From positions 1,240,001 through 1,304,000 of the forward strand of contig NZ_CP042968.1 of assembly GCF_001693515.2 (NCBI RefSeq): a stretch of DNA of 64,000 bases. The letters run 5' to 3'. Numbering within the stretch: the first letter of the stretch is position 1; every line of letters begins with the position of its first letter. The stretch is from Bradyrhizobium paxllaeri. GTDB lineage: Bacteria; Pseudomonadota; Alphaproteobacteria; Rhizobiales; Xanthobacteraceae. Below are positions 16,177-24,392 of the stretch, piece after piece. A model generated the notes under the pieces. It had not been told where the DNA came from and did not search any database. It worked only from the letters and a program-made list of their open reading frames with translations. A program made the position numbers and the translations under genes.

Positions 16177-17265
16177 CTATGCCGGGGCCGCTTCCCCGGC
16201 GAGCCTGTCTGCGGGCCGGCTTGAGCGGAGTTCGCGCCGGATCGCCGGAATGATCTTGCTGCCCCACAGATCGATCTGACGGAGCATCGTGCGCTGGTCG
16301 AAATCGCCGAGTTGGGTCTGGAGCGCGATGTGGGGCGGCTTCAAGATGCTGATCTCCTCCAGCATGCGATCGATCACCTGGTTGACACTGCCGACCGGCA
16401 GATTGCTGCGCATCGTCTCCAGGCTCATGTCATTCGGTCCGGCTTCCTCCTTGATCAGGTAACCGTCGTCGCTTTGGGCGCGTCGGAATTTCAGGCTTTC
16501 CGACAGCCGACGCTGGAAGCGGGCATTGTCGAGGTAGGCGTGAATTTCATTCTCATTGTCGCTGGCATAGGCGCAGCGCAGGAAGCCGAAATGCGTGTCG
16601 TCGATCGAGCGTCCTTCCTTGGATGCAATGCCTTCGAGTCGTTCGCGCAGCGCCTTGATGGCGTCGAGACCGTTGAGAAGGGCGGTCACGAACAAATTGT
16701 GATTGTCGCTGATAGCGCGGCCGAGCGTCTCCGGATGCCCCGATGTCACCCAGATCGGCGGCATCGGCTTCTGGATCGTGCGAACGGCGATCGCCGTCGG
16801 CGGCATCTGAAGGTGCTTGCCGGAGTACGAGAATATGCGTTCCTTCATGCCCGCCTGAAGGACATCGTAGAACTCCGCGAACAGCGAATGCGAGTCCTTC
16901 AGGCCGACGCCGAAGCGGTCGAACTCGAACTGCTGGTATCCCGAGCCGATGCCGAGGTCGAGCCGGCCGTTCGAGACCGTGTCGGCAAAGCCGATCTCGC
17001 CCAACAACCGCGCCGGATTGTAAAGCGGCAGCACGCACACAGCAGAGCCGAGCCGGATCCGCTTGGTCAGGCCCGCGCAATGCGACACCATCATCAGTGG
17101 CGAGGGACACAGGCTGTAATTGTTGAAATGATGCTCGGCGTACCAGGCCGTATCGAAGCCGGCCGCCTCGGCCGCGACGGTCTGTTCGACGGCATTGTTG
17201 ATGACCTGCTGCGAGGTTTGGTGATAGCCGCGCTGCTGCGCCAGAATGAATACGCCGAATTCCAT
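16177..17265 (-). CDS. Luciferase-like flavin-dependent monooxygenase
   Basis: A 362-residue TIM-barrel protein of the bacterial luciferase-like family. Typical marks are MEFGVFILAQQRGYHQ at the start, FDTAWYAEHHFNNYS, the flavin phosphate-binding region RLDLGIGSGYQQFEFDRFGV and PPIWVTSGHPETL. The family uses reduced FMN and oxygen to oxidise substrates such as long-chain alkanes, sulfonates or aldehydes. It is the first gene of an operon with the flavin reductase and is divergent from a LysR gene starting at 17391, its likely regulator. The 125-base gap shows no obvious additional site. Confidence 0.85.
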   Translation of the reverse strand: MEFGVFILAQQRGYHQTSQQVINNAVEQTVAAEAAGFDTAWYAEHHFNNYSLCPSPLMMVSHCAGLTKRIRLGSAVCVLPLYNPARLLGEIGFADTVSNGRLDLGIGSGYQQFEFDRFGVGLKDSHSLFAEFYDVLQAGMKERIFSYSGKHLQMPPTAIAVRTIQKPMPPIWVTSGHPETLGRAISDNHNLFVTALLNGLDAIKALRERLEGIASKEGRSIDDTHFGFLRCAYASDNENEIHAYLDNARFQRRLSESLKFRRAQSDDGYLIKEEAGPNDMSLETMRSNLPVGSVNQVIDRMLEEISILKPPHIALQTQLGDFDQRTMLRQIDLWGSKIIPAIRRELRSSRPADRLAGEAAPA

Positions 17266-17390
17266 CGGATGCGTTCCTCGCCATTTGCGTTTCGGCCCCG
17301 TGCGGCCGCTTCAGGCAAAGTTATGGCCTTGTGGTTTTTCGAACAATTGGCGTAATCTGAGCATGTCTTTTGCAGAATCTGAAAAGATCG

Positions 17391-18305
17391 ATGAATCGCC
17401 TCCAGGCCATGGAATTGTTCGTCAGCACCGTACGCGAGGGCAGCTTTTCCGCTGCGGGCCGAAAAGCGGGGCTCTCTCCGGCGTCGGTGTCACGCTATGT
17501 CGGGGAGCTCGAGGCCCAGCTCGGGGTGCAATTGATCAATCGCAGCACCCGTCATCTCGGGCTGACCGAGGCCGGCAAGATTTTCTTTCAGCGCACCGAG
17601 CAGGTGCTGCACGGCATCGAGGATGCCGAGGCCGCGGCGCTCGCCTTGCAAAGTACGCCGCGCGGCACGCTCCGGGTTCATTCGCGAACGCTGTTCGGAA
17701 TCAAGGTGCTCTCACCGTTGATTCCGCAGTTCCAGAAACTTTATCCGGAGTTGAAGGTCGAGCTTCGTCTGTCGGAGCGGCGCGTCCAGCTCCGCGAGGA
17801 GGAATTCGACATCGATTTCCAGATCGCCGCGCCGAAGGATCCGGGCTTGATGCAGCGCAGGCTAGTGAGGAGCGAACGCATTCTGGTGGCATCGCCGGAC
17901 TATGCCAGGCGAATGCCGAAGCTGCGCGGCCCGGATGATCTGACGGGGCACAACTGCCTGACCTACTGGATGGGACCTGAGGACGTGGTTTGGAAGTTCA
18001 TGCGCAAGAACCGGCTACGCGAGATCGTGGTGCCATCCTCGTTCAGCAGCAATAACGGCATCATCCTGTGCGATCTCGCCGCGCAGGGACACGGCATTGC
18101 GTTGCTCGACGACTATACGGTCGCGGACGAGTTGAAGAGCGGAAGGCTGATGCGCCTGCTGCCGGGCTTCCGCGTCACCAACTCGACCTTCGACGAGGGC
18201 ATCTACGCCACGTTCCAGCAGAGCAGCTATCTGCCGGAAAAGATCAGGGTGTTTGTCGATTACATGGCCGAGAGCGTGCCGCGGCAGATCAAACGGTCTG
18301 CCTAG
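17391..18305 (+). CDS. LysR-family transcriptional regulator
   Basis: A 304-residue regulator. The N-terminal winged helix is clear (MNRLQAMELFVSTVREGSF, GLSPASVSRYVGELEAQLG, TRHLGLTEAGKIFF). The co-inducer domain begins near residue 90 and contains LYPELKVELRLSERRVQL and CDLAAQGHGIALLDDYTV. The ATG at 17391 fits the usual LysR start; a TTG seven codons earlier is less likely. LysR proteins normally act on a divergently transcribed neighbour, here the luciferase-like/flavin-reductase operon. A long intergenic repeat follows the stop. Confidence 0.88.
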   Translation: MNRLQAMELFVSTVREGSFSAAGRKAGLSPASVSRYVGELEAQLGVQLINRSTRHLGLTEAGKIFFQRTEQVLHGIEDAEAAALALQSTPRGTLRVHSRTLFGIKVLSPLIPQFQKLYPELKVELRLSERRVQLREEEFDIDFQIAAPKDPGLMQRRLVRSERILVASPDYARRMPKLRGPDDLTGHNCLTYWMGPEDVVWKFMRKNRLREIVVPSSFSSNNGIILCDLAAQGHGIALLDDYTVADELKSGRLMRLLPGFRVTNSTFDEGIYATFQQSSYLPEKIRVFVDYMAESVPRQIKRSA

Positions 18306-18516
18306 AGCATGATGATTTTTGGTTAGATGAGTTTAGCCGCAACGCGCTTCACCTCTCCCGCTTGCGGGGGAGGTCGGCGCGAAGCGCCGGGTGGGGGCTC
18401 TCTCCACTCGGGCAGTATCGCCCGCGGTAACACCCCCACCCCAACCCTCCCCGCAAGCGGGAGAGGGAGCGCGCCTTCTTCGTGGTCGCAATCAAATCTA
18501 ATTTCATCACGCTTTA
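18306..18516. repeat. Long intergenic inverted repeat element
   Basis: The core arms are complementary: CTCTCCCGCTTGCGGGGGAG (from 18353) and CCTCCCCGCAAGCGGGAGAG (18446-18465). Inside them are the shorter arms GGGTGGGGG and CCCCCACCCC. The outer edges, AGCATGATGATTTTT and AATTTCATCACGCTTTA, are roughly mirrored. No open frame of note. It has the look of a dispersed, non-coding Bradyrhizobiaceae element between convergent genes. Confidence 0.6.
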
Positions 18517-18519
18517 GCG

Positions 18520-19401
18520 TCAGCCGAACCTCTCGGCCACCAGTCCCTTCACGCCGAGATCCTCGACCGCAAACAATCCTCCGGCATCCGGGCTGTCGTC
18601 CGCGAGGTTCGTGCTGCGCGAAATTGACGTCACATAGAGTACATCGAGGCCGGGGCCGCCGAACGCGACGCTGGTCGGATGGCGGACCGGCATCTCGACA
18701 AGCCGCTCCATCGTTCCATCCGGCGCGAAGCGAGCAATCGCGCCGATGCGCACCAGCACGGTCCACAAATAACCTTCCGCATCGACCGTCGCCCCGTCGG
18801 CGCCCGAGCCTAGTGCGTCCGTATTGACGAAGATGCGCTTGTTCGCAAGCGGGCCCTCGCGGCGATAGTCATAGGCCCAGGTCACGTGCCGCGCCGAGTC
18901 CGCGAGATAGAACGTCCTGCCGTCCGGACTGAAACACGGGCCGTTGGTCACGCCAAGATCGTCCTCGATCAGTTCGATCGCGCCCGACGCGTCGATGCGA
19001 TAGAGGCCGCCAAGCGGCCTTTCATTCTCCGCCCGGCCGCCATGCAGGGTCCCGGCCACGAAGCGCCCGAAAGGATCCGCCTTGCCGTCGTTCAGCCGTA
19101 CCATGGGGTGTTCGACGTCGATCGAGGGGCCCATGGTCAAGCCGTGCGTGTTGAAATCGTACTGCGCAAAGCCATGGCGCAGCGCCAGGACCCCGCCGCC
19201 GGCATGCGTCAGGGCGAGTGACCCGATCGGAGCCGGCACCTGGAATTCCTCGATGGCGCCGGTTGCGGGCGACAGTTTGCGGATCGCTCCCGCAAGGGAA
19301 TCGATCCAGACCAGCGACTGCGTGCGCTCGTCCCACACCGGGCTCTCGCCGAGCTGGTCCTTGGTTCCTCCGATACGGATGATGCGCGGGGTTTTATTCA
19401 T
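18520..19401 (-). CDS. SMP-30/gluconolactonase-family lactone hydrolase
   Basis: A 293-residue six-bladed beta-propeller protein of the SMP-30/LRE family. Indicators are LGESPVWDERTQSLVWIDSL with the first metal-binding glutamate, RLNDGKADPFGRFVAGTL, the NGPCFSPDGRTFYLADSA segment and DALGSGADGATVDAEGYLW. Members open sugar or other lactones with a divalent metal. It has no signal peptide, so it is cytosolic. It is divergent from the TetR gene, and the operator-like site at 19441-19454 falls within the shared gap. A lactonase would complement a Baeyer-Villiger enzyme such as the one at 34651, but that link is inference. Confidence 0.85.
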   Translation of the reverse strand: MNKTPRIIRIGGTKDQLGESPVWDERTQSLVWIDSLAGAIRKLSPATGAIEEFQVPAPIGSLALTHAGGGVLALRHGFAQYDFNTHGLTMGPSIDVEHPMVRLNDGKADPFGRFVAGTLHGGRAENERPLGGLYRIDASGAIELIEDDLGVTNGPCFSPDGRTFYLADSARHVTWAYDYRREGPLANKRIFVNTDALGSGADGATVDAEGYLWTVLVRIGAIARFAPDGTMERLVEMPVRHPTSVAFGGPGLDVLYVTSISRSTNLADDSPDAGGLFAVEDLGVKGLVAERFG

Positions 19402-19440
19402 CGCGGTATACCTTGTTGGGCTGCAAGGGCTGAGCGGACT

Positions 19441-19454
19441 TGACCGGTCGGTCG
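19441..19454. promoter_or_regulatory. Likely TetR operator, variant copy (TGACCGGTCGGTCG)
   Basis: Agrees at 12 of 14 positions with TGACCGATCGGTCA, the core of the two perfect palindromes at 21280 and 21357. It lies between the divergent SMP-30 and TetR starts, as expected for autoregulation. Confidence 0.55.
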
Positions 19455-19532
19455 GTGAAAATCTACGGTCGTTCTGGAATGGCGGTCACTGCGGCTTTAG
19501 GTTCGGACGCGCCAAGACAGATTGCGGGTTCG

Positions 19533-20222
19533 ATGGTTGAATTATCGACGACAAAGGACGGAATCCCGAACCAGGCGGAGGCGTCCGATCGTGTCCTGCA
19601 GATCCTCTCGGAAGCCGGACGGCTGTTCGCCACCAAGGGATATGACGGCACGTCGATGCGCGACATTGCCGTAGCCTGCGGCATCTCGAAGTCGCTGCTG
19701 TATCATCATTTCTCCAACAAGGATGAGATCTACGCGCGCGTGGCCGTCGGCTCCACGCTTGAACTGTACCTGTTCGTGCGCGACCGGGTTCCGGACGGGC
19801 CGCCGTCGCAGAAGATCCGCGCCTTCATGGTCGCGACCGCCGAGTATTTCCGGAGATATCGCTGGGCCTGGATCGCATCGACGACCGCCTTCTGGAACGA
19901 TCCGGATCGTCACCGCCAGAAGGAAAGGCTCACGCGCCGCGACCGGTTCGAGAACTTTCTGCGCGGCCTGATCCAGGAAGCGATCGACGCCGGCGAAATT
20001 CGAAAGGTCGATGTTCCCATGACCGGGCGGCTGATCCTGTCGTCGCTCAACTGGATGCATCGGTGGTACAATCCCAACAAGAGCGCAACGCCGGAGCAGA
20101 TCGCCGACATCTTCTTCGACATGGTGTTCAACGGCCTTCGTAGCGGTGATGTTGCGGCACCGCCGCCGGCAGAGCCGCCCAAATCCTCCCGGCGAAAGGC
20201 GCGTCAGACGCCGAGATCCTGA
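19533..20222 (+). CDS. TetR-family transcriptional regulator
   Basis: A 229-residue regulator. The helix-turn-helix is canonical (LFATKGYDGTSMRDIAVACG, ISKSLLYHHFSNKDEIY); the ligand-binding half is helical and contains RRYRWAWIASTTAFWNDPDR. The start at 19533 gives the usual short arm before the DNA-binding domain; ATG at 19479 is an alternative, and neither has a strong ribosome site. TetR-type palindromes occur before this gene and twice between the tctC-type gene and the enoyl-CoA hydratase gene, so it is the probable repressor of the whole catabolic cluster. The likely inducer is an acyl-CoA or the imported substrate. Confidence 0.87.
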   Translation: MVELSTTKDGIPNQAEASDRVLQILSEAGRLFATKGYDGTSMRDIAVACGISKSLLYHHFSNKDEIYARVAVGSTLELYLFVRDRVPDGPPSQKIRAFMVATAEYFRRYRWAWIASTTAFWNDPDRHRQKERLTRRDRFENFLRGLIQEAIDAGEIRKVDVPMTGRLILSSLNWMHRWYNPNKSATPEQIADIFFDMVFNGLRSGDVAAPPPAEPPKSSRRKARQTPRS

Positions 20223-20250
20223 CGATCGAACGGCCGGGCGAAGACCCGGT

Positions 20251-21231
20251 TCATTCGAGTGATATATTCTGCGCCGTGATCACCGGTCCCCAAAGGGCCG
20301 CGTCCTTGCCCAGTTGGGAATCGAGCAACTGCGGTGCGCCGATGTCGGCTTGCAATCCATCGGTTTCCAGTTGCTTTGCGATCTCCGGCTTCTGCATCGC
20401 GGTGTTGGCCGCCGCGTTCAGCCGTTCAATCACGTCGCGCGGGGTGCCGGCGGGTGCGTGCAGCGCGGTCCAGAACGATGCGGAGAGCTCCGGATAGCCT
20501 GACTCGGCGAGCGTCGGGACATCTGGAATGTTCGCCATGCGCTTGGCGGAGGAAACCGCGAGAATGCGCAATTGCCCGGTCTTGGCGTGCTCGGCCACGG
20601 CGGCCGGCGTTGCGAAATTGAGGTCGCACGCGCCTGACAGCAGCTCCATGACCGAAAGCGGATTGTTGCGATAGGCGACGTCGGTGACGGCGAAGCCCAT
20701 CGATTTCCCCATCATGATCCCGAACAGATGCGTCACGCTGCCGGGGCCGAGGGTGGCGTAGAACAGCGGCTTGTCGCGGCCCTTGGCATAGGTAACGAAA
20801 CTCTTCACATCGGTAACCGGCATCTTGGCGTTCACGGTCAGCGACAGCGGGCCGTTGCAGAGCATGGCGACCGAAGCGAAATCCGAAAGCTTGTAGGGCA
20901 GGTTTTTGCGCAACAGGACATTCAACGAGATCGGGCCGGTGCCGCCGGCGAGCAGGACGGTGCCGTCCTTGGCGGCGCGTGCCACATATTGCGATCCGAC
21001 GATGCCGTTGGCGCCGGGCTTGTTGTCGACCAGAACCGGCTGATCGAGCGCTTCCGACATTCCCTTGGCGACCGTGCGCATCAGGCTGTCGATCGAGCCG
21101 CCGCTCGCATAGGGCACGATGATGAAGATGGTCTGTGACGAGCGCGCTCTGACGATCGCGGGCGCGGCAAACGGCGCGATGATGGCGCCGGCCACGAGCG
21201 TCGTGAACTGACGTCGGCTGATTCTTGCCAT
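20251..21231 (-). CDS. tctC: Tripartite tricarboxylate transporter solute-binding protein (Bug/TctC)
   Basis: A 326-residue periplasmic receptor. The N-terminus SRRQFTTLVAGAIIAPFAAP looks like a Tat signal. The Bug-type ligand loop FIIVPYASGGSIDSLMRTVA and the second loop GPGSVTHLFGIMMGKSM fit the family, as does KPGANGIVGSQYVARAAKDG. Such receptors bring carboxylates to a TctA/TctB permease; those genes lie 10 kb away at 31094-33076, at the end of the opposite-strand operon. The promoter faces the operator pair at 21280-21372, so receptor and permease are probably induced together. Confidence 0.88.
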   Translation of the reverse strand: MARISRRQFTTLVAGAIIAPFAAPAIVRARSSQTIFIIVPYASGGSIDSLMRTVAKGMSEALDQPVLVDNKPGANGIVGSQYVARAAKDGTVLLAGGTGPISLNVLLRKNLPYKLSDFASVAMLCNGPLSLTVNAKMPVTDVKSFVTYAKGRDKPLFYATLGPGSVTHLFGIMMGKSMGFAVTDVAYRNNPLSVMELLSGACDLNFATPAAVAEHAKTGQLRILAVSSAKRMANIPDVPTLAESGYPELSASFWTALHAPAGTPRDVIERLNAAANTAMQKPEIAKQLETDGLQADIGAPQLLDSQLGKDAALWGPVITAQNISLE

Positions 21232-21279
21232 GGCGAATTCTCCCGGGATTTTGTTGTCGGTTGGGCAGCAACCTAATAC

Positions 21280-21295
21280 CTGACCGATCGGTCAG
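21280..21295. promoter_or_regulatory. Perfect TetR-type operator CTGACCGATCGGTCAG (copy 1)
   Basis: A 16-bp perfect palindrome 48 bases before the tctC start, overlapping where its promoter should be. An identical copy lies 77 bases away. Confidence 0.75.
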
Positions 21296-21356
21296 TCAAC
21301 TGATCTGTGCGAACGGCTCTTGCAAGCGAGCAGCCTTGGTGCTATTTGCCAAAAAA

Positions 21357-21372
21357 CTGACCGATCGGTCAG
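21357..21372. promoter_or_regulatory. Perfect TetR-type operator CTGACCGATCGGTCAG (copy 2)
   Basis: Identical to the palindrome at 21280 and 65 bases before the enoyl-CoA hydratase ATG. The two copies are centred 77 bases apart (about seven helical turns), each near one of the two divergent promoters. Confidence 0.75.
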
Positions 21373-21437
21373 GCGTCTGAAGCCGACGCCGGCGTCGAGG
21401 ATCGCGTCGTCAAGATCAAGCAAATCAGGAGGAAGCC

Positions 21438-22208
21438 ATGTCCGGCGACATCATCACGCTCGAAGTATCCGATCACATCGCATTGGTGACGCTGAACCGC
21501 CCGCCGGTGAATGCGCTCAATCGCGCGATGCGGGATCGCATCGTCAGCGTGTTCGACGAGATATCCGAGCGCAGCGATGTCCGAGTTGCGATTCTCACCG
21601 GCGCCGGCAAGGTGTTTTGCAGCGGCGCCGATCTGAAGGATCGCCCGGACCCGACGAAGATCGGTGCGTTTCACGACCACAACCGCATCACCCGCGAAAC
21701 CGGTAACTGCATCCGCGAGTGCTCCAAGCCGGTGATTGCCGCGATCAACGGCGTCGCGCTCGGCGCCGGCCTCGGCCTGATGGCGTCCTGCGACATCTTC
21801 TACGCCTCCGAAGAAGCCGTGTTCGGCATGCCCGAGATCAATGTCGGCCTTGCCGGCGGCGCGGCGATGCTGAACACGTTGTTCGGCCGCTCCCTAATGC
21901 GCCGCATGTTCTTCACGGGCTACCGGGTGCCCGCGGCCGAGCTTTATAGGCTCGGCATCATCGAGGACTGCACCACCCGCGAAAACCTGATCCCGGAAGC
22001 GATGAAGATCGCGCGCGAGATCGCCGAGAAGAGCCCGGTCGCGATCGAGTATGCCAAGCAGGCCACCAACATGGTCGAGCTGATGCCGCCGCGCGATGCC
22101 TATCGCTTCGAGCAGAACATCACCATGGCGCTGTCGAAGACCGAAGACGCCAAGGAAGCGCGCATGGCGTTCCTGGAAAAGCGCGCGCCGGTGTTCAAGG
22201 GGCGCTGA
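21438..22208 (+). CDS. Enoyl-CoA hydratase/isomerase (crotonase family)
   Basis: A 256-residue crotonase-fold enzyme. The oxyanion-hole strands are visible: VFCSGADLKDR and INGVALGAGLGLMASCDIFY. One active-site glutamate is present in FGMPEINVGL, but the second region reads AGGAAMLNT where hydratases have GAGGTQ, so the exact reaction (hydration, isomerisation or C-C cleavage) is open. An AGGAGGAAG ribosome site precedes the ATG. It is the first gene after the twin operators and leads an operon that runs with overlaps or short gaps to 33076. Confidence 0.88.
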   Translation: MSGDIITLEVSDHIALVTLNRPPVNALNRAMRDRIVSVFDEISERSDVRVAILTGAGKVFCSGADLKDRPDPTKIGAFHDHNRITRETGNCIRECSKPVIAAINGVALGAGLGLMASCDIFYASEEAVFGMPEINVGLAGGAAMLNTLFGRSLMRRMFFTGYRVPAAELYRLGIIEDCTTRENLIPEAMKIAREIAEKSPVAIEYAKQATNMVELMPPRDAYRFEQNITMALSKTEDAKEARMAFLEKRAPVFKGR

Positions 22209-22210
22209 CG

Positions 22211-24337
22211 ATGCGGCCGGGAGAGGGTCTCGACGCGTTGATGGCGCCGCGCTCGATCGCCATCATCGGTGCATCGCAGGACGCCACCAAGATCGGTGGT
22301 CGGCCGGTGGATCTGTTGCGCCGCTACAGCTATGCGGGGCAGATCTATCCGGTCAATCCGAAGGCTTCGGTGGTGCAGGGGCTTCAGGCCTATGCGTCGC
22401 TCGACGAGCTGCCGGAAGCGCCGGACCTTGCCATCATCGCGGTTGACGCCGAGAAGGCACCTGAAGCGGTGGAGCAATGCGCCGGACGCGGCGTCCGCAG
22501 CGTCGTCGTGTTCTCCTCGGGTTTTGCAGAGCTGGGCGAGAAGGGTCGCGCCATGCAGGAGCGGCTGCGCGTGGCCGCGCGCCGGACCGGCATGCGGCTG
22601 CTGGGGCCGAATTGCCTCGGCGCGGTCAGCGTTGCCGATCGGGCGATCGCCACCTTCTCGATCGTGCTCGAGCACAGCCTGCCGGCCGCCGGCTCGCTCG
22701 GCATCGTCTCGCAAAGCGGCAATCTCGGCAGCTTCACCATGCGGATGGCGAGCGACCGCGGCGTCGGCGTCAGCCGCTTCATGACGACCGGCAATGAATG
22801 CGACATCGATGTTGCCGACGGAATTGCCTGGCTTGCCCGCGATCCCGCCACCAAGGTCATCTTGTGCTGTGTGGAGGCTTGCCGGGATGCGGGTCGCCTG
22901 ATTGCGGCGCTGACCGAGGCGCGCGATGCCGGAAAGCCGGTTCTTGTGCTGAAGATCGGCACCTCGGCGGCGGGGCAGGCGGCGGCTGCTTCCCACACCG
23001 GAGCGCTGGCGGGATCGGACGCGGTCTTTGACGCCTTGCTTGCGCGTCATGGCGCGGTTCGGGTGCGCAGCATCGAGGAACTGATCGAGCTTGGCCATGC
23101 CGCCTCGATCCTGCTGCCGGACCGGCTGCCGAAGGGGCCGCGTCTGGCGGTTGTGACCGCGTCGGGCGGGTTCGGTGTCCTGCTGGCGGATGCCGCGCAG
23201 GCCGTCGGGTTGTCGTTGCCGGAGCTGAGCGAAGCAACGCAGCGCACGATCCTCGAGCTCGTCCCGTTTGCGTCCGCGCGCAATCCGGTGGATGCCACCG
23301 CGCAGATGTCGAGCCGACCCGATCTGTTGCAGAAGATTTTATCGGCAGTCGTGGCCGACGATCGCAGTGACGTGATCGTGCTGCCGCTTCCGTTCTCGCT
23401 GCACATGCCGCGCCTGCGCTCGGTCTACATGGAGGCCCTGCGCCACATCCGTGCGCAATATCCCGACCGTCCCGTCATTCTCTGCGTCGACGGCCCGCCC
23501 GACGCGCTCGCCGAGCTGCATGCCATGGGCTATCCGACGATTGCGAGTTTTGACGGCTGCTGCGCGGTGGTCGCGGCGCTGGCGCGACTGCAGGCGGCGG
23601 CGAAAGCCCCGAAGGATGCAAACCCATCAGTCATTGCGAAAGCCTCGCCGCTTTCCGCGGAGGCGTTCCGGCATGAGCTCGGCGCCAAGCGCGCGCTTGC
23701 GGACGCCGGCCTTCCGGTGCTCGCCGAGCAGTTGGTCTTGAATGCCGACGCCGCAGCCCGCGTCGCCAGCGAGATGGGCTTTCCGGTTGTCTTGAAAATC
23801 GCCTCGCCCGATCTGCCGCACAAGACGGAAGTCGGAGGTGTTGCCGTCAGGCTTCGGTCCGAAGCCGAGGTGCGGCAAGCGCATGCCGAGATGCTCTCGC
23901 GGGTCGCTGCGAAAGCACCGCACGCGGCGATCGATGGCGTGATCGTTGCCCCGATGGCGCAAGGCCTGTCCGAGCTCATCCTCGGCAGCCGGATCGATCC
24001 GGTGTTCGGGCCGGTCGTCATGGTCGGTCTCGGCGGCATCTTTGCCGAAATCTTCCAGGACACCGCCGTGCAGATGGCGCCCGTGAGCGAGACGCAGGCT
24101 ATGGCGATGCTGACATCGCTGAGGGCATTCGCAGTCTTGAACGGGGCGCGGGGCCGGCGGCGCGCCGATCTCGAGGCCGCAGCCCGGGCCATCGCCGCGT
24201 TGTCGCGCTTTGCGGTCGCGCATGCGGAATCGGTATCCGAAATCGACATCAATCCACTGCTCTTGAAGGCGGAAGGCGAGGGCGCGGTTGCGCTCGACGC
24301 ACTCATCGTCCCGCGCACGGGCGGTCCGCAACACTGA
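22211..24337 (+). CDS. ADP-forming acyl-CoA synthetase (acetate-CoA ligase type)
   Basis: A 708-residue fused ADP-forming acyl-CoA synthetase. The order is CoA-binding Rossmann domain (residues ~10-140: IAIIGASQDATKIGGRPV), succinyl-CoA-synthetase-like ligase domain with the phospho-histidine motif SHTGALAGSDA (His262), and a C-terminal ATP-grasp domain (~475-700: ASEMGFPVVLKIASPDLPHK, VVMVGLGGIFAEIF). It makes an acyl-CoA from a free acid with ATP giving ADP and phosphate. It begins three bases after the enoyl-CoA hydratase stop. Its likely job is to activate the acid brought in by the Tct system. Confidence 0.9.
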   Translation: MRPGEGLDALMAPRSIAIIGASQDATKIGGRPVDLLRRYSYAGQIYPVNPKASVVQGLQAYASLDELPEAPDLAIIAVDAEKAPEAVEQCAGRGVRSVVVFSSGFAELGEKGRAMQERLRVAARRTGMRLLGPNCLGAVSVADRAIATFSIVLEHSLPAAGSLGIVSQSGNLGSFTMRMASDRGVGVSRFMTTGNECDIDVADGIAWLARDPATKVILCCVEACRDAGRLIAALTEARDAGKPVLVLKIGTSAAGQAAAASHTGALAGSDAVFDALLARHGAVRVRSIEELIELGHAASILLPDRLPKGPRLAVVTASGGFGVLLADAAQAVGLSLPELSEATQRTILELVPFASARNPVDATAQMSSRPDLLQKILSAVVADDRSDVIVLPLPFSLHMPRLRSVYMEALRHIRAQYPDRPVILCVDGPPDALAELHAMGYPTIASFDGCCAVVAALARLQAAAKAPKDANPSVIAKASPLSAEAFRHELGAKRALADAGLPVLAEQLVLNADAAARVASEMGFPVVLKIASPDLPHKTEVGGVAVRLRSEAEVRQAHAEMLSRVAAKAPHAAIDGVIVAPMAQGLSELILGSRIDPVFGPVVMVGLGGIFAEIFQDTAVQMAPVSETQAMAMLTSLRAFAVLNGARGRRRADLEAAARAIAALSRFAVAHAESVSEIDINPLLLKAEGEGAVALDALIVPRTGGPQH

Positions 24338-24392
24338 AGGCATCAATCAACAAGAACCGCGAAGTCGGCTCAATCACTGCAGGGAGGAACTG

